Below, piece by piece: positions 1-8,327 of a stretch of DNA of 48,679 nt; the first letter of the stretch is position 1; the number at the start of each line of letters is the position of its first letter. The notes beneath the pieces were generated by a model. It ran no database searches. It had not been told where the DNA came from and saw only the letters and a list, made by a program, of their open reading frames with translations. The DNA lies in assembly GCA_013816405.1 (NCBI GenBank), contig JACDEL010000010.1, positions 1 to 48,679 of the forward strand, in the 5' to 3' direction. The stretch comes from Chloroflexota bacterium. GTDB lineage: Bacteria > Chloroflexota > Limnocylindria > QHBO01. The position numbers and the translations under genes were made by a program.

Positions 1-175
1 GGGTGAATGAGCGCACCTCGTCGGCGCCGCGCGGGCCGTACGGAGCGCGAGCGTTATCACCCAGGTAGAGGGTCGATTCGGCGGGGAGGCGGCGACGAAG
101 CTCGGCGAGGACGGTCAGACCGCCGACGCCGGAGTCGAACACACCGATCGGCCGAGGGTCGCTGCGCAGCCCCAC
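1..175 (-). CDS. murI: Glutamate racemase, 5' part only (cut by window edge)
   Basis: Reading the minus strand from a GTG at 175 gives the typical N-terminus of glutamate racemase: a [11 protein letters not shown] stretch followed by [12 protein letters not shown] and then [11 protein letters not shown]. The Asp and Ser of the FDSGVGG loop and the GD-x-AR-x-PYG segment belong to the active-site and substrate-binding region of the family. The enzyme converts L- to D-glutamate for peptidoglycan in the cytoplasm. Only about 58 codons are present; the catalytic cysteines lie beyond the left edge. The start is 8 bases after the stop of the CpaE-like gene, so it is probably the distal gene of that operon. 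An in-frame CTG slightly upstream is a less likely start. Confidence 0.85.
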   Translation of the reverse strand, partial: MGLRSDPRPIGVFDSGVGGLTVLAELRRRLPAESTLYLGDNARAPYGPRGADEVRSFT

Positions 176-183
176 CGCGACGG

Positions 184-1329
184 TCAGCGGCGCGCGAGGA
201 CGCCGGCCCGTGCCGGCAGCCGCGCTGCGATCGAGGCGGCCATCGCCCGGATCCCCTGCGAGACCTGCGCATCGGGGTTCGCGAGGACGAAGGGGACGCC
301 CTCGTTGTTGGCGGCGATCACCAGCTTCCCGTCCGAGACGACCTCGTGATCGATCTGGCGATTGAGGACCTCCTCGACATCGGCCTTGCTGAAGCCACCG
401 GTCGAGTCCGATCGGTTCAGGACTGCCTCAATCTTGCTCGGTGCGTACCCGATCGTGGCAAATGCCTCGTCGGCCATGGCCAGCGCGCGAATCGCCATGC
501 TGTCGTAGGCCAGCACCTCGAGGATGAGGTCGGACGCATCGAGGAAGGCGAGCACGTCGTCGGACAGCGACGCGCGCGTGTCGACGATGATCACCTCGTA
601 GACCTGGCGGATGATCGAGAGCGCCTTCTCGATGTCGCGGACCGTCACCATCTCGGCCATCTCGATCCGGGGCGGCGCGAGCAGGACGTCGATACCGGAG
701 GGATCCTTCCACACCACCTCGGCCAGGTCCGTGTCACGGATGCGGTCGGTAGGCAGGTTCATGATCGAGGGCGCACCCGCCGGCGCGCGCAGCAGTCCGC
801 GCATGTCGCTGAACTGCAGCGACCCGTCGATCAGGCAGACCCGATGGTCGGCGCCAAGCGCCACGGCCAGGTTGAAGGCCAGGGTCGTCCGCCCCACGCC
901 GCCCTTGGGCGAGAAGAGGCTGATCATGATCGCGGCGTTGTGCCCGCCGGCGACGTTGCTCTGCTCGTGGACCTTGCGGACCATGGTCGTCAGGTCGAAC
1001 CCCGAGAACGGCATCTTGAGGACGGCGTCGATGCCCGCGGCGGGGTCCTCGGTGACGGGATTCTGCGGCACGGTCAGCACGATCACCGATACGTTGGGCT
1101 CGGTGCGGCGCACCTGCTCAGCGACCTGCGTGCCGGAGACCCGTCCCTGCAGCAGGGCGTCGACGATGAGGACGTCCGGTCGCAGCTCGGTGACCGCCGA
1201 GAGCGCCTGCTCTCCCGAGGTGATCACGTCGAGCATCTTGATCTGGGACTGGGCCTGCAGAAGCGACCGCATGTGCATCGCCACCTGCGGAACGTCCTCG
1301 ATCACCAGCAGCCGGATCTGCTCAGCCAA
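184..1329 (-). CDS. CpaE/TadZ-like ATPase with N-terminal receiver domain
   Basis: A 381-residue protein. Residues 1-125 form a response-regulator receiver-like domain (acidic pair E11-D12, D57 at the phospho-acceptor position, K105 at the conserved Lys position). Residues 135-375 form a ParA/MinD-type ATPase with a deviant Walker A KGGVGRTT (142-149) and a Walker B-like VIIVDTRAS. In the known family, CpaE/TadZ proteins place Tad pilus machinery at the cell pole. The start overlaps the end of the methyltransferase gene by 8 bases, and murI begins 8 bases downstream. No other tad genes are seen here. A second protein of the same architecture lies at 37508-38746, so the two are paralogues that could interact or act at different sites. 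Confidence 0.82.
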   Translation of the reverse strand: MAEQIRLLVIEDVPQVAMHMRSLLQAQSQIKMLDVITSGEQALSAVTELRPDVLIVDALLQGRVSGTQVAEQVRRTEPNVSVIVLTVPQNPVTEDPAAGIDAVLKMPFSGFDLTTMVRKVHEQSNVAGGHNAAIMISLFSPKGGVGRTTLAFNLAVALGADHRVCLIDGSLQFSDMRGLLRAPAGAPSIMNLPTDRIRDTDLAEVVWKDPSGIDVLLAPPRIEMAEMVTVRDIEKALSIIRQVYEVIIVDTRASLSDDVLAFLDASDLILEVLAYDSMAIRALAMADEAFATIGYAPSKIEAVLNRSDSTGGFSKADVEEVLNRQIDHEVVSDGKLVIAANNEGVPFVLANPDAQVSQGIRAMAASIAARLPARAGVLARR

Positions 1330-2167
1330 CCTTCACCTCGTGCGACGGGGCCGCCGCGAATTCGTACGCGACGACATAGATCCGGCGCCCGCTCTCCCGT
1401 CCAAGTGGCTCCAGCTCGTGCGAGCCGTAGCTCAACTCGACCACCATCCCCGCCTGCTTGACGAGTGCGGCAAGCGCCTCAGGAGATGGATACCAGAGCT
1501 GGTGACTTGCCGGAAGCCGCGCTATCGTACCATCGGGTTGTACTGCATCCGCGATCGTGGAGAAGGCGACGCGGAGCCCCTCGGGCGACTCTCGCCGGAT
1601 CAATTCGCTGCGTCGAACCACCTCGCGGCCGTCGATCTGACGCCGCCAGTCGACCGACAGCGGCATGTCACGGACGGGCATCTCCGCCGGTCCCAGGTCG
1701 TCGATGACGAGCCGCCCGCCCTTGGCCAGGACCGACCTGATGCCGCCCAGCAGTCGCAGCGCATCCTCCGGGCCGTCGAGGTGCGGGAGCACTCCCACCG
1801 CGACAGCCAGGTCAAAGCGCTCCCGAATGTTGAGGGTCGAGATGGCGCGCACGTCGCCCCGCATAACCGACAGCCGGCCATCCCTGGCCGCCCGGGCCAG
1901 CCCGTCATCCCCGGCGATGCGCGCCTCGGCGCGCCGCAGCAGCGCTGCCGACCCGTCGATCCCCAGGACACGAGGAGCCCCGCCATCGAGCAGGGCCTTG
2001 AAGAGCCGCCCCGAGCCGCAGCCGAGATCCAAAACGGGGCCGCCGGTGCGTCGGCTCAGCTCGCGATAGAAGGGCAGATCCTCGACCAGCTCGTCGTGCT
2101 CGAGGTCATACAGCTCTGCCAGCCGCTCCTCGTCCGCCGGCTGCGACCCGAAGATGTCGGCGCTCAC
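1322..2167 (-). CDS. Class I SAM-dependent methyltransferase
   Basis: A 281-residue protein with the Rossmann methyltransferase motif I V-L-D-L-G-C-G-S-G (residues 45-53), an acidic residue after strand 2 (GIDGS, ribose binding), a GDVRAI motif near 105 and a VGVLPHL post-motif near 125. The reading starts at a GTG at 2167, 13 bases after the stop of the preceding membrane-protein gene. It overlaps the CpaE-like gene by 8 bases, so the two are likely co-translated. Substrate cannot be told from sequence; an N-terminal YDLEHDE segment is common in small-molecule methyltransferases of this fold. Assignment to the superfamily is secure, function within it is open. Confidence 0.8.
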   Translation of the reverse strand: MSADIFGSQPADEERLAELYDLEHDELVEDLPFYRELSRRTGGPVLDLGCGSGRLFKALLDGGAPRVLGIDGSAALLRRAEARIAGDDGLARAARDGRLSVMRGDVRAISTLNIRERFDLAVAVGVLPHLDGPEDALRLLGGIRSVLAKGGRLVIDDLGPAEMPVRDMPLSVDWRRQIDGREVVRRSELIRRESPEGLRVAFSTIADAVQPDGTIARLPASHQLWYPSPEALAALVKQAGMVVELSYGSHELEPLGRESGRRIYVVAYEFAAAPSHEVKVG

Positions 2168-2180
2168 GCCACGACCTGAG

Positions 2181-2588
2181 CTAGGGAAGGTCGAAGCGAC
2201 GAAGAGCGATCCACTCCGTCGCGGCGGCGAGGCTGATCACGAAGAGCGCGACCGGGACCGAAAGGGCGCCACCCAGGCGCAGTCCGGCGACGGCCGCGAC
2301 CACGGCTCCCACCAGGACGCCTCGTCGTATGGCGCGTCCCCAGGCCCCGCGGTAGATGATCCGGCGCCGCACCGCGAACTCGGCGAGCAGGGCGAAGGGC
2401 GTGACTGCCACGCCCGCCGTCATCGCCGCAAGCGAAACCACCACCGCCCGATTGGTCCCGGCATCCGGACAGGGCTCGCCCGGCAGGTCTCCGGCGCACG
2501 CGTTCCCCGCAAAGGCCAGCAGCACCACGGTGCCGAGCACCGCCAGCAGCACCAGCGCGGCGACTGCGATGCGAGATCGGGAGGTCAT
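2181..2588 (-). CDS. Small multi-pass membrane protein, unknown function
   Basis: A 135-residue protein with about four hydrophobic segments: near residues 6-26, 48-68, 88-106 and 108-124. The stretch between the first two holds a cysteine pair (NACAGDLPGEPCPDAG), probably exposed outside the membrane and able to form a disulfide. Its start overlaps the stop of the large helicase-nuclease by 4 bases (ATGA type), so translation is probably coupled. I do not recognise the family. Confidence 0.65.
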   Translation of the reverse strand: MTSRSRIAVAALVLLAVLGTVVLLAFAGNACAGDLPGEPCPDAGTNRAVVVSLAAMTAGVAVTPFALLAEFAVRRRIIYRGAWGRAIRRGVLVGAVVAAVAGLRLGGALSVPVALFVISLAAATEWIALRRFDLP

Positions 2589-5500
2589 CGAATCGCGTCG
2601 GGGCAGATCTCACGGAATGGACAGTACCCGCAGCGGGTTGGAGACGGGTTCGCATCGAACCTGCCGGCGCGGATCCCATCGGCTGCTGTGGCGATCTGCA
2701 GCGCCGCGCCGGCCAGTCGCTTCGGGCTTGGCGAGCTGTGCCCCTCGATCCCCGACTCGAGGAAGTGGAGCACGAGGTCGCCCGGCGGACTCCCATGCTG
2801 CGCCTCCCATGCGGATCCGTAGATCGCCAGCTGGAGGGAATCGCGGGCGCGCCGCGACGCCGTGGCCGCATCGTGTACGTCGCTTGACTTGTAGTCGACG
2901 ATCGTGACCTGCCCGCTCGCGTCGGTATCCACGCGATCGTAGCGGCCACGGACGCGGTCGCGGCCTGACGGGACGGCGAATTCAAGCTCGACTGCCGTCG
3001 GGGTGGCGGGATCGGCCTGTTGCGCGTTCCAGAATCGCTCGAGGGTGTCGCGCGCCGCGTTCCGGCGAGCCTGTTCGTGGTCTCGAGTCAGGAAGCCGGT
3101 GGATTCCCAGGCGGCATCAAGCTCAGCATGGAGCTCCGCCAACGACATCGGCTGGCCGGCCATCTGACGCCGATGGAAGGCCTGCACGGCAGCGTGCAGC
3201 GCGCGTCCGTAGACCATCTGGTGCGACACGGGAGTGGGAATCCGAATGAGGTGGCCGAACCGGTACTTGGCCGGGCATTCGAGGTAGTCGCTGACCTGCC
3301 CGTAGCTCAGCGTCAGTGGCTTGTCGCCGAGGCTGGGCGGCGCCATGGTGGCGGGCTGTCGAACGGGGTGCTGGCTGCGCGCCAGGCGCTCGGCGACCGA
3401 CGGCCGCAGCGATTCGACCGGCGTGGCCGGCGCCAGGTCGAGCGCCTCGAGCACGAATTGGCTCATGCGCCGCGCGCTGCGTCCGCCGTAGTCCCGCGCC
3501 CAGGTGAGCACGAGCTCCTCCCTGGCGCGGGTCATGCCCACGTAGAAGAGCCGCCGCTCCTCGGCAAGGTGGTGGTCGCCCTCCGGCATCGCCTCCCGCA
3601 CCAGCTCGGCGGGAAACGGGAGCAGATCTCCGCGGGACCTTGTCGGGAAACGGTCATCGACCAGGCCCACCATGATCACTGTCAGGAATTCGAGCCCCTT
3701 GGCCCGATGGTAGGTCAGCACGTGGACAGCATCGCCATCGTCCGTCGCGACGTCGGCGGTCGAGGGGTCGTCTCCCGCCTCGATCAGCGTGTCGAGCTGA
3801 GCCACCAGGAACGGAAGGCGATCGTCGCGCAGCAGCGACGACTGCCGCCGCACGATCTCGAAGAAGCGTGCGACATTCGCGAGCCGCTCGTCGCCACTCT
3901 GGCGCGCCTCGGCGGCGAGGCGCCCGAGCCAGCCCGAGGAGGTGATGAAGTGGTAGAGGATCTCACCGGTGGTGCGCTCCGCGCTCATCCCGCGGTGTTG
4001 GTCGAGACTGGCAAGCAGCCGCGCGACGACCTCCAGCGGTCGCCGCCCGAACGGCGCCTGGCCGGGATCCGCGGCGGCCGAGCGGAACGCGGTCTCGAGG
4101 CTCGTGCGCCGTCTCGAGGCCGCGTTGAGGGCGAGCGTCACATCGCGCGGGTCGAGCCCGAACGTCTCCGAGGTGGCCAGGTCGTAGCAGCTGACCGAGT
4201 CCTCCGGATCGTTGACTGCCCGCAGGAAGCTGACCAGCAGACGAACCTCCGGCTGCCGGTACAGGCCGGCGGTCCCCGCGAAGCGCCACGGCACGCGCGC
4301 CATGTTCAGCGATCGCAAGATCGGGTCGGCGTCGCGATTGGTGCGGACCAAGATGGCGTGATCGCCCGCACGGCGGCCCGCCCGGAGCGAGGCGGCAATC
4401 CGCTCGGCAATAGAATCGGCCTCGTCGGATCCGGTGTCGAAGGCGAGCAGCTCGATGCTCGACTCATCCGCCCCGCTGCGGCGCCCGTAGGCCCGAGCCA
4501 CCAGCTGTTTGTCGATACCCTCGCGTGCCTCGAGCCGATCCGGGTCGTTGTGTTTGATGAGCCGATATGCGGCGTCCAGGATGGATTGCCGGCTCCGGAA
4601 GTTGTCCGTCAGCACGACGCTGGGCGCGGACGGGAAGGCCTGCCGGAAGCCGAGGATGTTCGAGACCGCGGCGCCGCGGAAGCGATAGATGCTCTGGTCA
4701 TCGTCACCCACCACGGTCAGGTTGGCGGTCGGCGATCCGGCCAGCAGCCTGACCAGCTCGAACTGAGCGTGATTCGTGTCCTGGAACTCGTCGACCAAGA
4801 TGTACCGATAGCGCTGCCGCTCCGCCTCCAGGATGGCCGGATGTTCGCGCAGCAGGCGGAGCGCCAGGCCCACCTGGTCCCCGAAGTCGATCCGGTCGGT
4901 GCGCCGCATCAGCTCCTCGTAGGCCGTGTAGCAGGCCGCCAGCTCGGCCTGCTGGCCCGCCGTCTCGCCGAGTGCCGCGTCATCAGGGGTCGCCGCGGCG
5001 GCGGCGGTCCACCGCGCGGCGAGGGCGCGGTATTCCGAGGGGGCGACATCCTCGTCCCTGGCTCGGCTGATGAGCGTCACCAGCGCATGCAGGAAGCGCG
5101 TCGGGTCCCCGAGCGGGCGGTATCGGTCCAGGGGGAGCTCGAACAGGTGCTCACGCAGGAAGATCACCTGCTCGGCTCGCGACAGGACGGTCGAACGGTC
5201 GGAGAGGCCGGCCCCCAGGCCGTGGTCGCGCAGGAGCCGATCTCCCCAGGCGTGGAACGTGCTGATGACGGTATCGGTGAATCCATACGGGACGAGACGG
5301 TCGACTCGTTCCGTCATCTCCAGCGCGGCCCGATCCGTGAAGGTGAGCGCAAGGATCTCCGACGGCTTCGCCCGCTTCTCCGCGATCAGCCAGGCGATGC
5401 GACGGGTGATGACCGTGGTCTTGCCGGTCCCGGCACCGGCCACGATCAGGAGTGGTCCGTCCCCGTGGGTCACTGCCTTGCGTTGGCGGGGCGTGAGGTC

Positions 5501-5641
5501 CGCCAGCAGGGGCGGCTGGATGCGCAGGTGCCGGCGTGTCGGGGCGCGCAGTGGGGCGACCAGCTCCTCGAAGATGGGGATCTGGTTCGGGGAAGGCACC
5601 ACCGCTGGCATCTCCCCGATGGTAGTCGCTGTGCCATTCAC
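2585..5641 (-). CDS. UvrD/AddA-type helicase fused to Fe-S PD-(D/E)XK nuclease
   Basis: A 1018-residue protein. The N-terminal two thirds are a superfamily 1A helicase: Walker A GAGTGKTT (about 69-76), motif II V-D-E-F-Q-D-T-N, motif III G-D-D-D-Q-S-I-Y-R-F-R-G-A, and a C-terminal V-H-V-L-T-Y-H-R-A-K-G-L-E-F motif V. The last 250 residues are a RecB-family nuclease: an L-E-C-P-A-K-Y-R-F segment, a Y-D-R-V-D-x-D with I-V-D-Y-K-S-S catalytic core, and a terminal C-x2-C-x5-C (C1004, C1007, C1013) which with the ECPAKY cysteine fits the 4Fe-4S staple of AddB-like nucleases. Likely role: ATP-dependent end resection in double-strand break repair. It starts at GTG; an ATG at residue 11 is an alternative. 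A single-chain arrangement differs from canonical two-subunit AddAB. Confidence 0.85.
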   Translation of the reverse strand: MNGTATTIGEMPAVVPSPNQIPIFEELVAPLRAPTRRHLRIQPPLLADLTPRQRKAVTHGDGPLLIVAGAGTGKTTVITRRIAWLIAEKRAKPSEILALTFTDRAALEMTERVDRLVPYGFTDTVISTFHAWGDRLLRDHGLGAGLSDRSTVLSRAEQVIFLREHLFELPLDRYRPLGDPTRFLHALVTLISRARDEDVAPSEYRALAARWTAAAAATPDDAALGETAGQQAELAACYTAYEELMRRTDRIDFGDQVGLALRLLREHPAILEAERQRYRYILVDEFQDTNHAQFELVRLLAGSPTANLTVVGDDDQSIYRFRGAAVSNILGFRQAFPSAPSVVLTDNFRSRQSILDAAYRLIKHNDPDRLEAREGIDKQLVARAYGRRSGADESSIELLAFDTGSDEADSIAERIAASLRAGRRAGDHAILVRTNRDADPILRSLNMARVPWRFAGTAGLYRQPEVRLLVSFLRAVNDPEDSVSCYDLATSETFGLDPRDVTLALNAASRRRTSLETAFRSAAADPGQAPFGRRPLEVVARLLASLDQHRGMSAERTTGEILYHFITSSGWLGRLAAEARQSGDERLANVARFFEIVRRQSSLLRDDRLPFLVAQLDTLIEAGDDPSTADVATDDGDAVHVLTYHRAKGLEFLTVIMVGLVDDRFPTRSRGDLLPFPAELVREAMPEGDHHLAEERRLFYVGMTRAREELVLTWARDYGGRSARRMSQFVLEALDLAPATPVESLRPSVAERLARSQHPVRQPATMAPPSLGDKPLTLSYGQVSDYLECPAKYRFGHLIRIPTPVSHQMVYGRALHAAVQAFHRRQMAGQPMSLAELHAELDAAWESTGFLTRDHEQARRNAARDTLERFWNAQQADPATPTAVELEFAVPSGRDRVRGRYDRVDTDASGQVTIVDYKSSDVHDAATASRRARDSLQLAIYGSAWEAQHGSPPGDLVLHFLESGIEGHSSPSPKRLAGAALQIATAADGIRAGRFDANPSPTRCGYCPFREICPDAIR

Positions 5642-5697
5642 CGGACCGTTATCGCCCGCTTATTCGACACCTCGCCTGTCGCGCCAGACGCGTGTCC

Positions 5698-5802
5698 TCA
5701 ATAGCCGGGAGCCGCGTTGCCACCGTTGATGCACGCGGCCAGCACGAAGGCCGACACGATCACCAGCCACGGCCAGGCCCGATGGAGCTGCGCTCGGATC
5801 AC
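5698..5802 (-). CDS. 34-residue micro-lipoprotein, coupled to upstream SelB-like gene
   Basis: A GTG at 5802-5800 is preceded by AAGGAGG with ideal spacing and overlaps the TGA of the SelB-like gene in a GTGA. The predicted 34-residue product has a short basic start, a hydrophobic run (WPWLVIVSAFVLAAC) and a lipobox VLAAC, so it could be processed at Cys24 to a lipid-anchored peptide of 11 residues ending NAAPGY. Its size and design resemble entericidin-type mini-lipoproteins, but no sequence homology is claimed. The strong ribosome binding site and the coupling argue that it is translated. The 56 bases between it and the helicase gene hold no clear feature. Confidence 0.55.
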   Translation of the reverse strand: MIRAQLHRAWPWLVIVSAFVLAACINGGNAAPGY

Positions 5803-6488
5803 TTGCCACCTCCTTGCTGCGTGGGAGTACGGGATCGGTTCCAGTGTCCCAGGATCGCCTCGGCGTGCCGGCGGGCAGTCCCCAGCTCGTCGCGGATCTC
5901 CCGGACCGATGCTGAGCCGTCGGCCGCCAGTTCGTCGAGCCGGCGCGAGATCTCCAGCCACCTTTCGCGGGGATAGTCGATTCGCTGGGCCACAGCCACG
6001 AGGTCGCCGGAAGCGCGCAGCTGATCGACGAGCCCCGGCGGGATCCCGAGCCGCGTCGCAACGGCGTCGGCAGGTTGCGGCGTCGCCCCTCCCTCAGCAA
6101 GGGTCGCCAGCAGCTGATCCACGCGTTGGCGCATGACCGTGTCAAGCGACGGGCCTCCCGCGGGCAGCTCGACCCGGTGGCCCGTCCGCAGCAGGGTCCC
6201 CGCGACGACCATCTCGTCCACGACCGACCGCAGGTCCCCGTCGCTCAGCGTCAGTGGCTGGCGGCCCCGGTGGCTGGACGCGCGGCCGGGCTCGCCGGCG
6301 CGCAGCTCCGCGACGAGCGTGTCGACTCGTACGTCACGGCGCAGGGGCGACCTCCGCTGGTGACGGCGCAATGCGGCGAGCAGGCGACGCTCCGCCAACT
6401 GTCGCTGGCCGGGGTCGATCGGTCCGTCGCCGACGGCGGTGATGGTCTCAGCCGGCGCTGGGAGCGGGGCGCCCGCCCTCGATGGCAA
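5799..6488 (-). CDS. Orphan SelB C-terminal winged-helix-like protein
   Basis: The C-terminal half resembles the tail of the selenocysteine elongation factor SelB: a G-D-L-V-A-V-A-x-R-I-D-Y-P-R-E segment followed by REIRDELGTARRHAEAILGHWNR, close to the family pattern of RD-x-LGTSRK-x-A-x-x-LLE-x-FDR. The GTPase domains and the usual final R-x-GD strand are absent. The start is uncertain: no ATG or GTG is available, only TTG at 6488 (used here, 41-base overlap with the DUF4446 gene, AGGAGG about 15 bases upstream) or TTG at 6398. It may be a real standalone nucleic-acid-binding protein or a relic. Its stop is fused to the start of the micro-lipoprotein. Confidence 0.5.
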   Translation of the reverse strand: MPSRAGAPLPAPAETITAVGDGPIDPGQRQLAERRLLAALRRHQRRSPLRRDVRVDTLVAELRAGEPGRASSHRGRQPLTLSDGDLRSVVDEMVVAGTLLRTGHRVELPAGGPSLDTVMRQRVDQLLATLAEGGATPQPADAVATRLGIPPGLVDQLRASGDLVAVAQRIDYPRERWLEISRRLDELAADGSASVREIRDELGTARRHAEAILGHWNRSRTPTQQGGGK

Positions 6489-6969
6489 TCCGAATCGCCT
6501 GCGCCTCCTCGTCGGAGAGCTGGTGCGTGGACTCGCCACTCTCGACCGGCTTGGCGAAGACACGCGTCTGTCCGCGCCCATGCAGGCTGCTCAGCACGAT
6601 CCCGTCGCGACGGTCGTCGAGCAGCGCGATCGCGAAGCTCTGGTCGGAGCCGGTGTCCTCGAATGGGTTGAAGCGCACGATCCCGACGTGCTGGAGGCTG
6701 CCGCGCGAGCGGACCTCGAGCGTCTCGTACAGGTCGTTCAGCTCCTCCATCTTGGTCCCGACCTCGATAACCTTCCCCAGGTGGCTATCGAGCAGCTGCT
6801 GGAGTGACCCACCCTGGCTGTCGCTGACGAGTGACCGGTACGAGCTGCTGGCCTGCCGGATGCGCCTGGAATGCATGATCGCGACGACCACAAGGCCGAT
6901 GATGACGACCCCCATGACGGCAAGGACGAGCGCCAGGTTGTCGAGGATGGTGCGGTTCAGGTCGGGCAC
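6448..6969 (-). CDS. DUF4446 family membrane protein
   Basis: A 173-residue protein with one N-terminal membrane helix (LVLAVMGVVIIGLVVVAIM), a coiled-coil-prone middle (GKVIEVGTKMEELNDLYETLE) and the family core with VGIVRFNPFED, a SFAIALLDD segment, GIVLSS and a FAKPVESGES-x-LSDEEAQAI ending. This core is diagnostic of DUF4446, whose function is unknown. The GTG at 6969 is chosen because it sits 9 bases after a TATGAT hexamer and leaves room for the divergent gene at 7027. A longer reading to 7101 would overlap that gene. Confidence 0.75.
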   Translation of the reverse strand: MPDLNRTILDNLALVLAVMGVVIIGLVVVAIMHSRRIRQASSSYRSLVSDSQGGSLQQLLDSHLGKVIEVGTKMEELNDLYETLEVRSRGSLQHVGIVRFNPFEDTGSDQSFAIALLDDRRDGIVLSSLHGRGQTRVFAKPVESGESTHQLSDEEAQAIRIAIEGGRPAPSAG

Positions 6970-6978
6970 AGGCGCGTT

Positions 6979-6984
6979 ATCATA
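6979..6984 (-). promoter_or_regulatory. Putative -10 element (TATGAT) for the DUF4446 operon
   Basis: TATGAT lies on the minus strand 9 bases before the GTG start, which would give a nearly leaderless transcript. No convincing -35 hexamer is seen. It lies in the divergent interval between this operon and the gene at 7027. Confidence 0.4.
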
Positions 6985-7026
6985 CCGCCCCCAATCGGCT
7001 CGACCGGGGCCTAGCACGGAGGATCG

Positions 7027-7395
7027 ATGGCTCGACGAGGCGGCAAGGCAGCCAATCGCCGCGACCGTCAGCGAAAGGCGCAGCGCCGGACGCTGCAGCA
7101 TCCTCCGGCCCCTCCGCGACCGACGACGACGGATGGCGTCTCGGAAGCCGTTGAGGCCGCGGCGGAGCGCCGGGTGGAGTCAGCCGCCGCACCGACGGCA
7201 GCGCCAGTTCGCACCAGCCGCGCCGATCCACGCTTCGCCGTGGGTGGCCCGTCCCGACTCTCTGAGCGAGCCGCCGACGAGTACCACTACGTGCGTCGCG
7301 ACCTGCGCAACATCGCCGTCCTGGTGGTGGTGATGGCCATCCTGCTGGGCGCCGCGGTGGTCGCCTTCAGCGTGCTGGGGATCGGCCCGAAGTAG
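7027..7395 (+). CDS. Small protein with basic N-terminus and C-terminal membrane helix
   Basis: A 122-residue protein starting at ATG after GGAGG with 5-base spacing. Residues 1-25 are rich in Arg/Lys (RRGGKAANRRDRQRKAQRR), the middle is low-complexity Pro/Ala/Thr, and residues 95-118 form one hydrophobic helix (NIAVLVVVMAILLGAAVVAFSVLGI). The layout predicts a tail-anchored inner-membrane protein with a cytosolic basic arm. Family not recognised. Confidence 0.6.
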   Translation: MARRGGKAANRRDRQRKAQRRTLQHPPAPPRPTTTDGVSEAVEAAAERRVESAAAPTAAPVRTSRADPRFAVGGPSRLSERAADEYHYVRRDLRNIAVLVVVMAILLGAAVVAFSVLGIGPK

Positions 7396-7424
7396 CCTCC
7401 GGTTAGAGGGCCAGCTCGATCTCC

Positions 7425-8327
7425 ATGAACGTCATCGACTGGCTCCTCGACTCTGACCCGGCCGTCCGCTGGCAGGCCATGCGCGACCTGCTCGATGCGC
7501 CGGCCGAGGAGGTCGCCGCCGAGCGCGCCCGCGTTGCCAGGGAAGGTTGGGGCGCGCAGGTGCTTGCGCTCCAGGAGGCCGACGGCCGTTGGCCACGCGC
7601 CGACACGGACCCTGAGTGGAGCGCGTTCCTCCACCTGCTGCTGCTCCTCGACCTGGGGCTGGATCCTGCGAGCAACCAGGCTGGGCGCGCGGTCGGGCTG
7701 GTGAGGGACAACCTCACCTGGCACTGGTGGGAGGACAAGCCCTTCTTCGAGGGCGAGGTTGAGCCATGCATCAACGGCCGCGTCGTGACGATCGGCGCGT
7801 ACTTCGGCCAGGAAGTCCAGGGACTCGTCGACCGACTCCTCGGCGAGCAGATGGAGGATGGTGGGTGGAACTGCGAGGCCGAGAACGGGTCCACGCGGGG
7901 TTCATTCCACACGACCATCTGCGTCCTCGAGGGACTGCTCGAGCATGATCGGGCGACGGGCGACCGGCCCGAGGTGGGCGCGGCGATCAGGCGGGGGCAG
8001 GAGTACCTGCTGGCGCGGCGGTTCTTCCACCGGCTCTCGACGGGAGGAGTCATCGATCCGGCCTTCGCCCAGTTCGCTTTCCCGACCTGCTACCACTACG
8101 ACGTTCTGCGCGCGCTCGGCCACATGCGGCTCGCCGGCGTCGTCCCGGACCAGCGGATGACCGAGGCGATCGCGCTGGTGGAGTCGAAGCGCGACGCCGA
8201 TGGCCGTTGGTCGCTCGAGCACTGGCACGAAGACAACGTCCTGATCCCCATGGAGGAACTCGGCATGCCGAGCCGATGGGTCACGCCCCGCGCGCTGCGC
8301 GTGCTTCGCTGGGCGAACGGCGGCTAG
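7425..8327 (+). CDS. Squalene-cyclase/prenyltransferase-fold (alpha-alpha toroid) protein
   Basis: A 300-residue protein built of helical repeats with glycine-tryptophan turns: LQEADGRWPR near residue 48, EDGGWNCEAENGS near 145 and KRDADGRWSLEHWHED near 255, the last two followed or preceded by CYHYDVLRAL-type helices. This is the QW-like pattern of the terpenoid cyclase/prenyltransferase alpha-alpha barrel. No DXDD catalytic motif of class II cyclases is seen, so cyclase activity is doubtful. Converges with rarA, the two stops overlapping by 4 bases. Substrate unknown. Confidence 0.65.
   Translation: MNVIDWLLDSDPAVRWQAMRDLLDAPAEEVAAERARVAREGWGAQVLALQEADGRWPRADTDPEWSAFLHLLLLLDLGLDPASNQAGRAVGLVRDNLTWHWWEDKPFFEGEVEPCINGRVVTIGAYFGQEVQGLVDRLLGEQMEDGGWNCEAENGSTRGSFHTTICVLEGLLEHDRATGDRPEVGAAIRRGQEYLLARRFFHRLSTGGVIDPAFAQFAFPTCYHYDVLRALGHMRLAGVVPDQRMTEAIALVESKRDADGRWSLEHWHEDNVLIPMEELGMPSRWVTPRALRVLRWANGG

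Noticed and set aside
7-1461. 484-codon plus-strand frame at the left edge
   Set aside because: Antisense to the CpaE-like gene and murI, whose motifs are clear; its product has no recognisable motif.
3020-5704. Very long open frame (894 codons) on the plus strand opposite the helicase-nuclease
   Set aside because: It is a GC-rich antisense shadow; the opposite strand has all helicase and nuclease motifs, and the plus-strand translation is low-complexity without domains.
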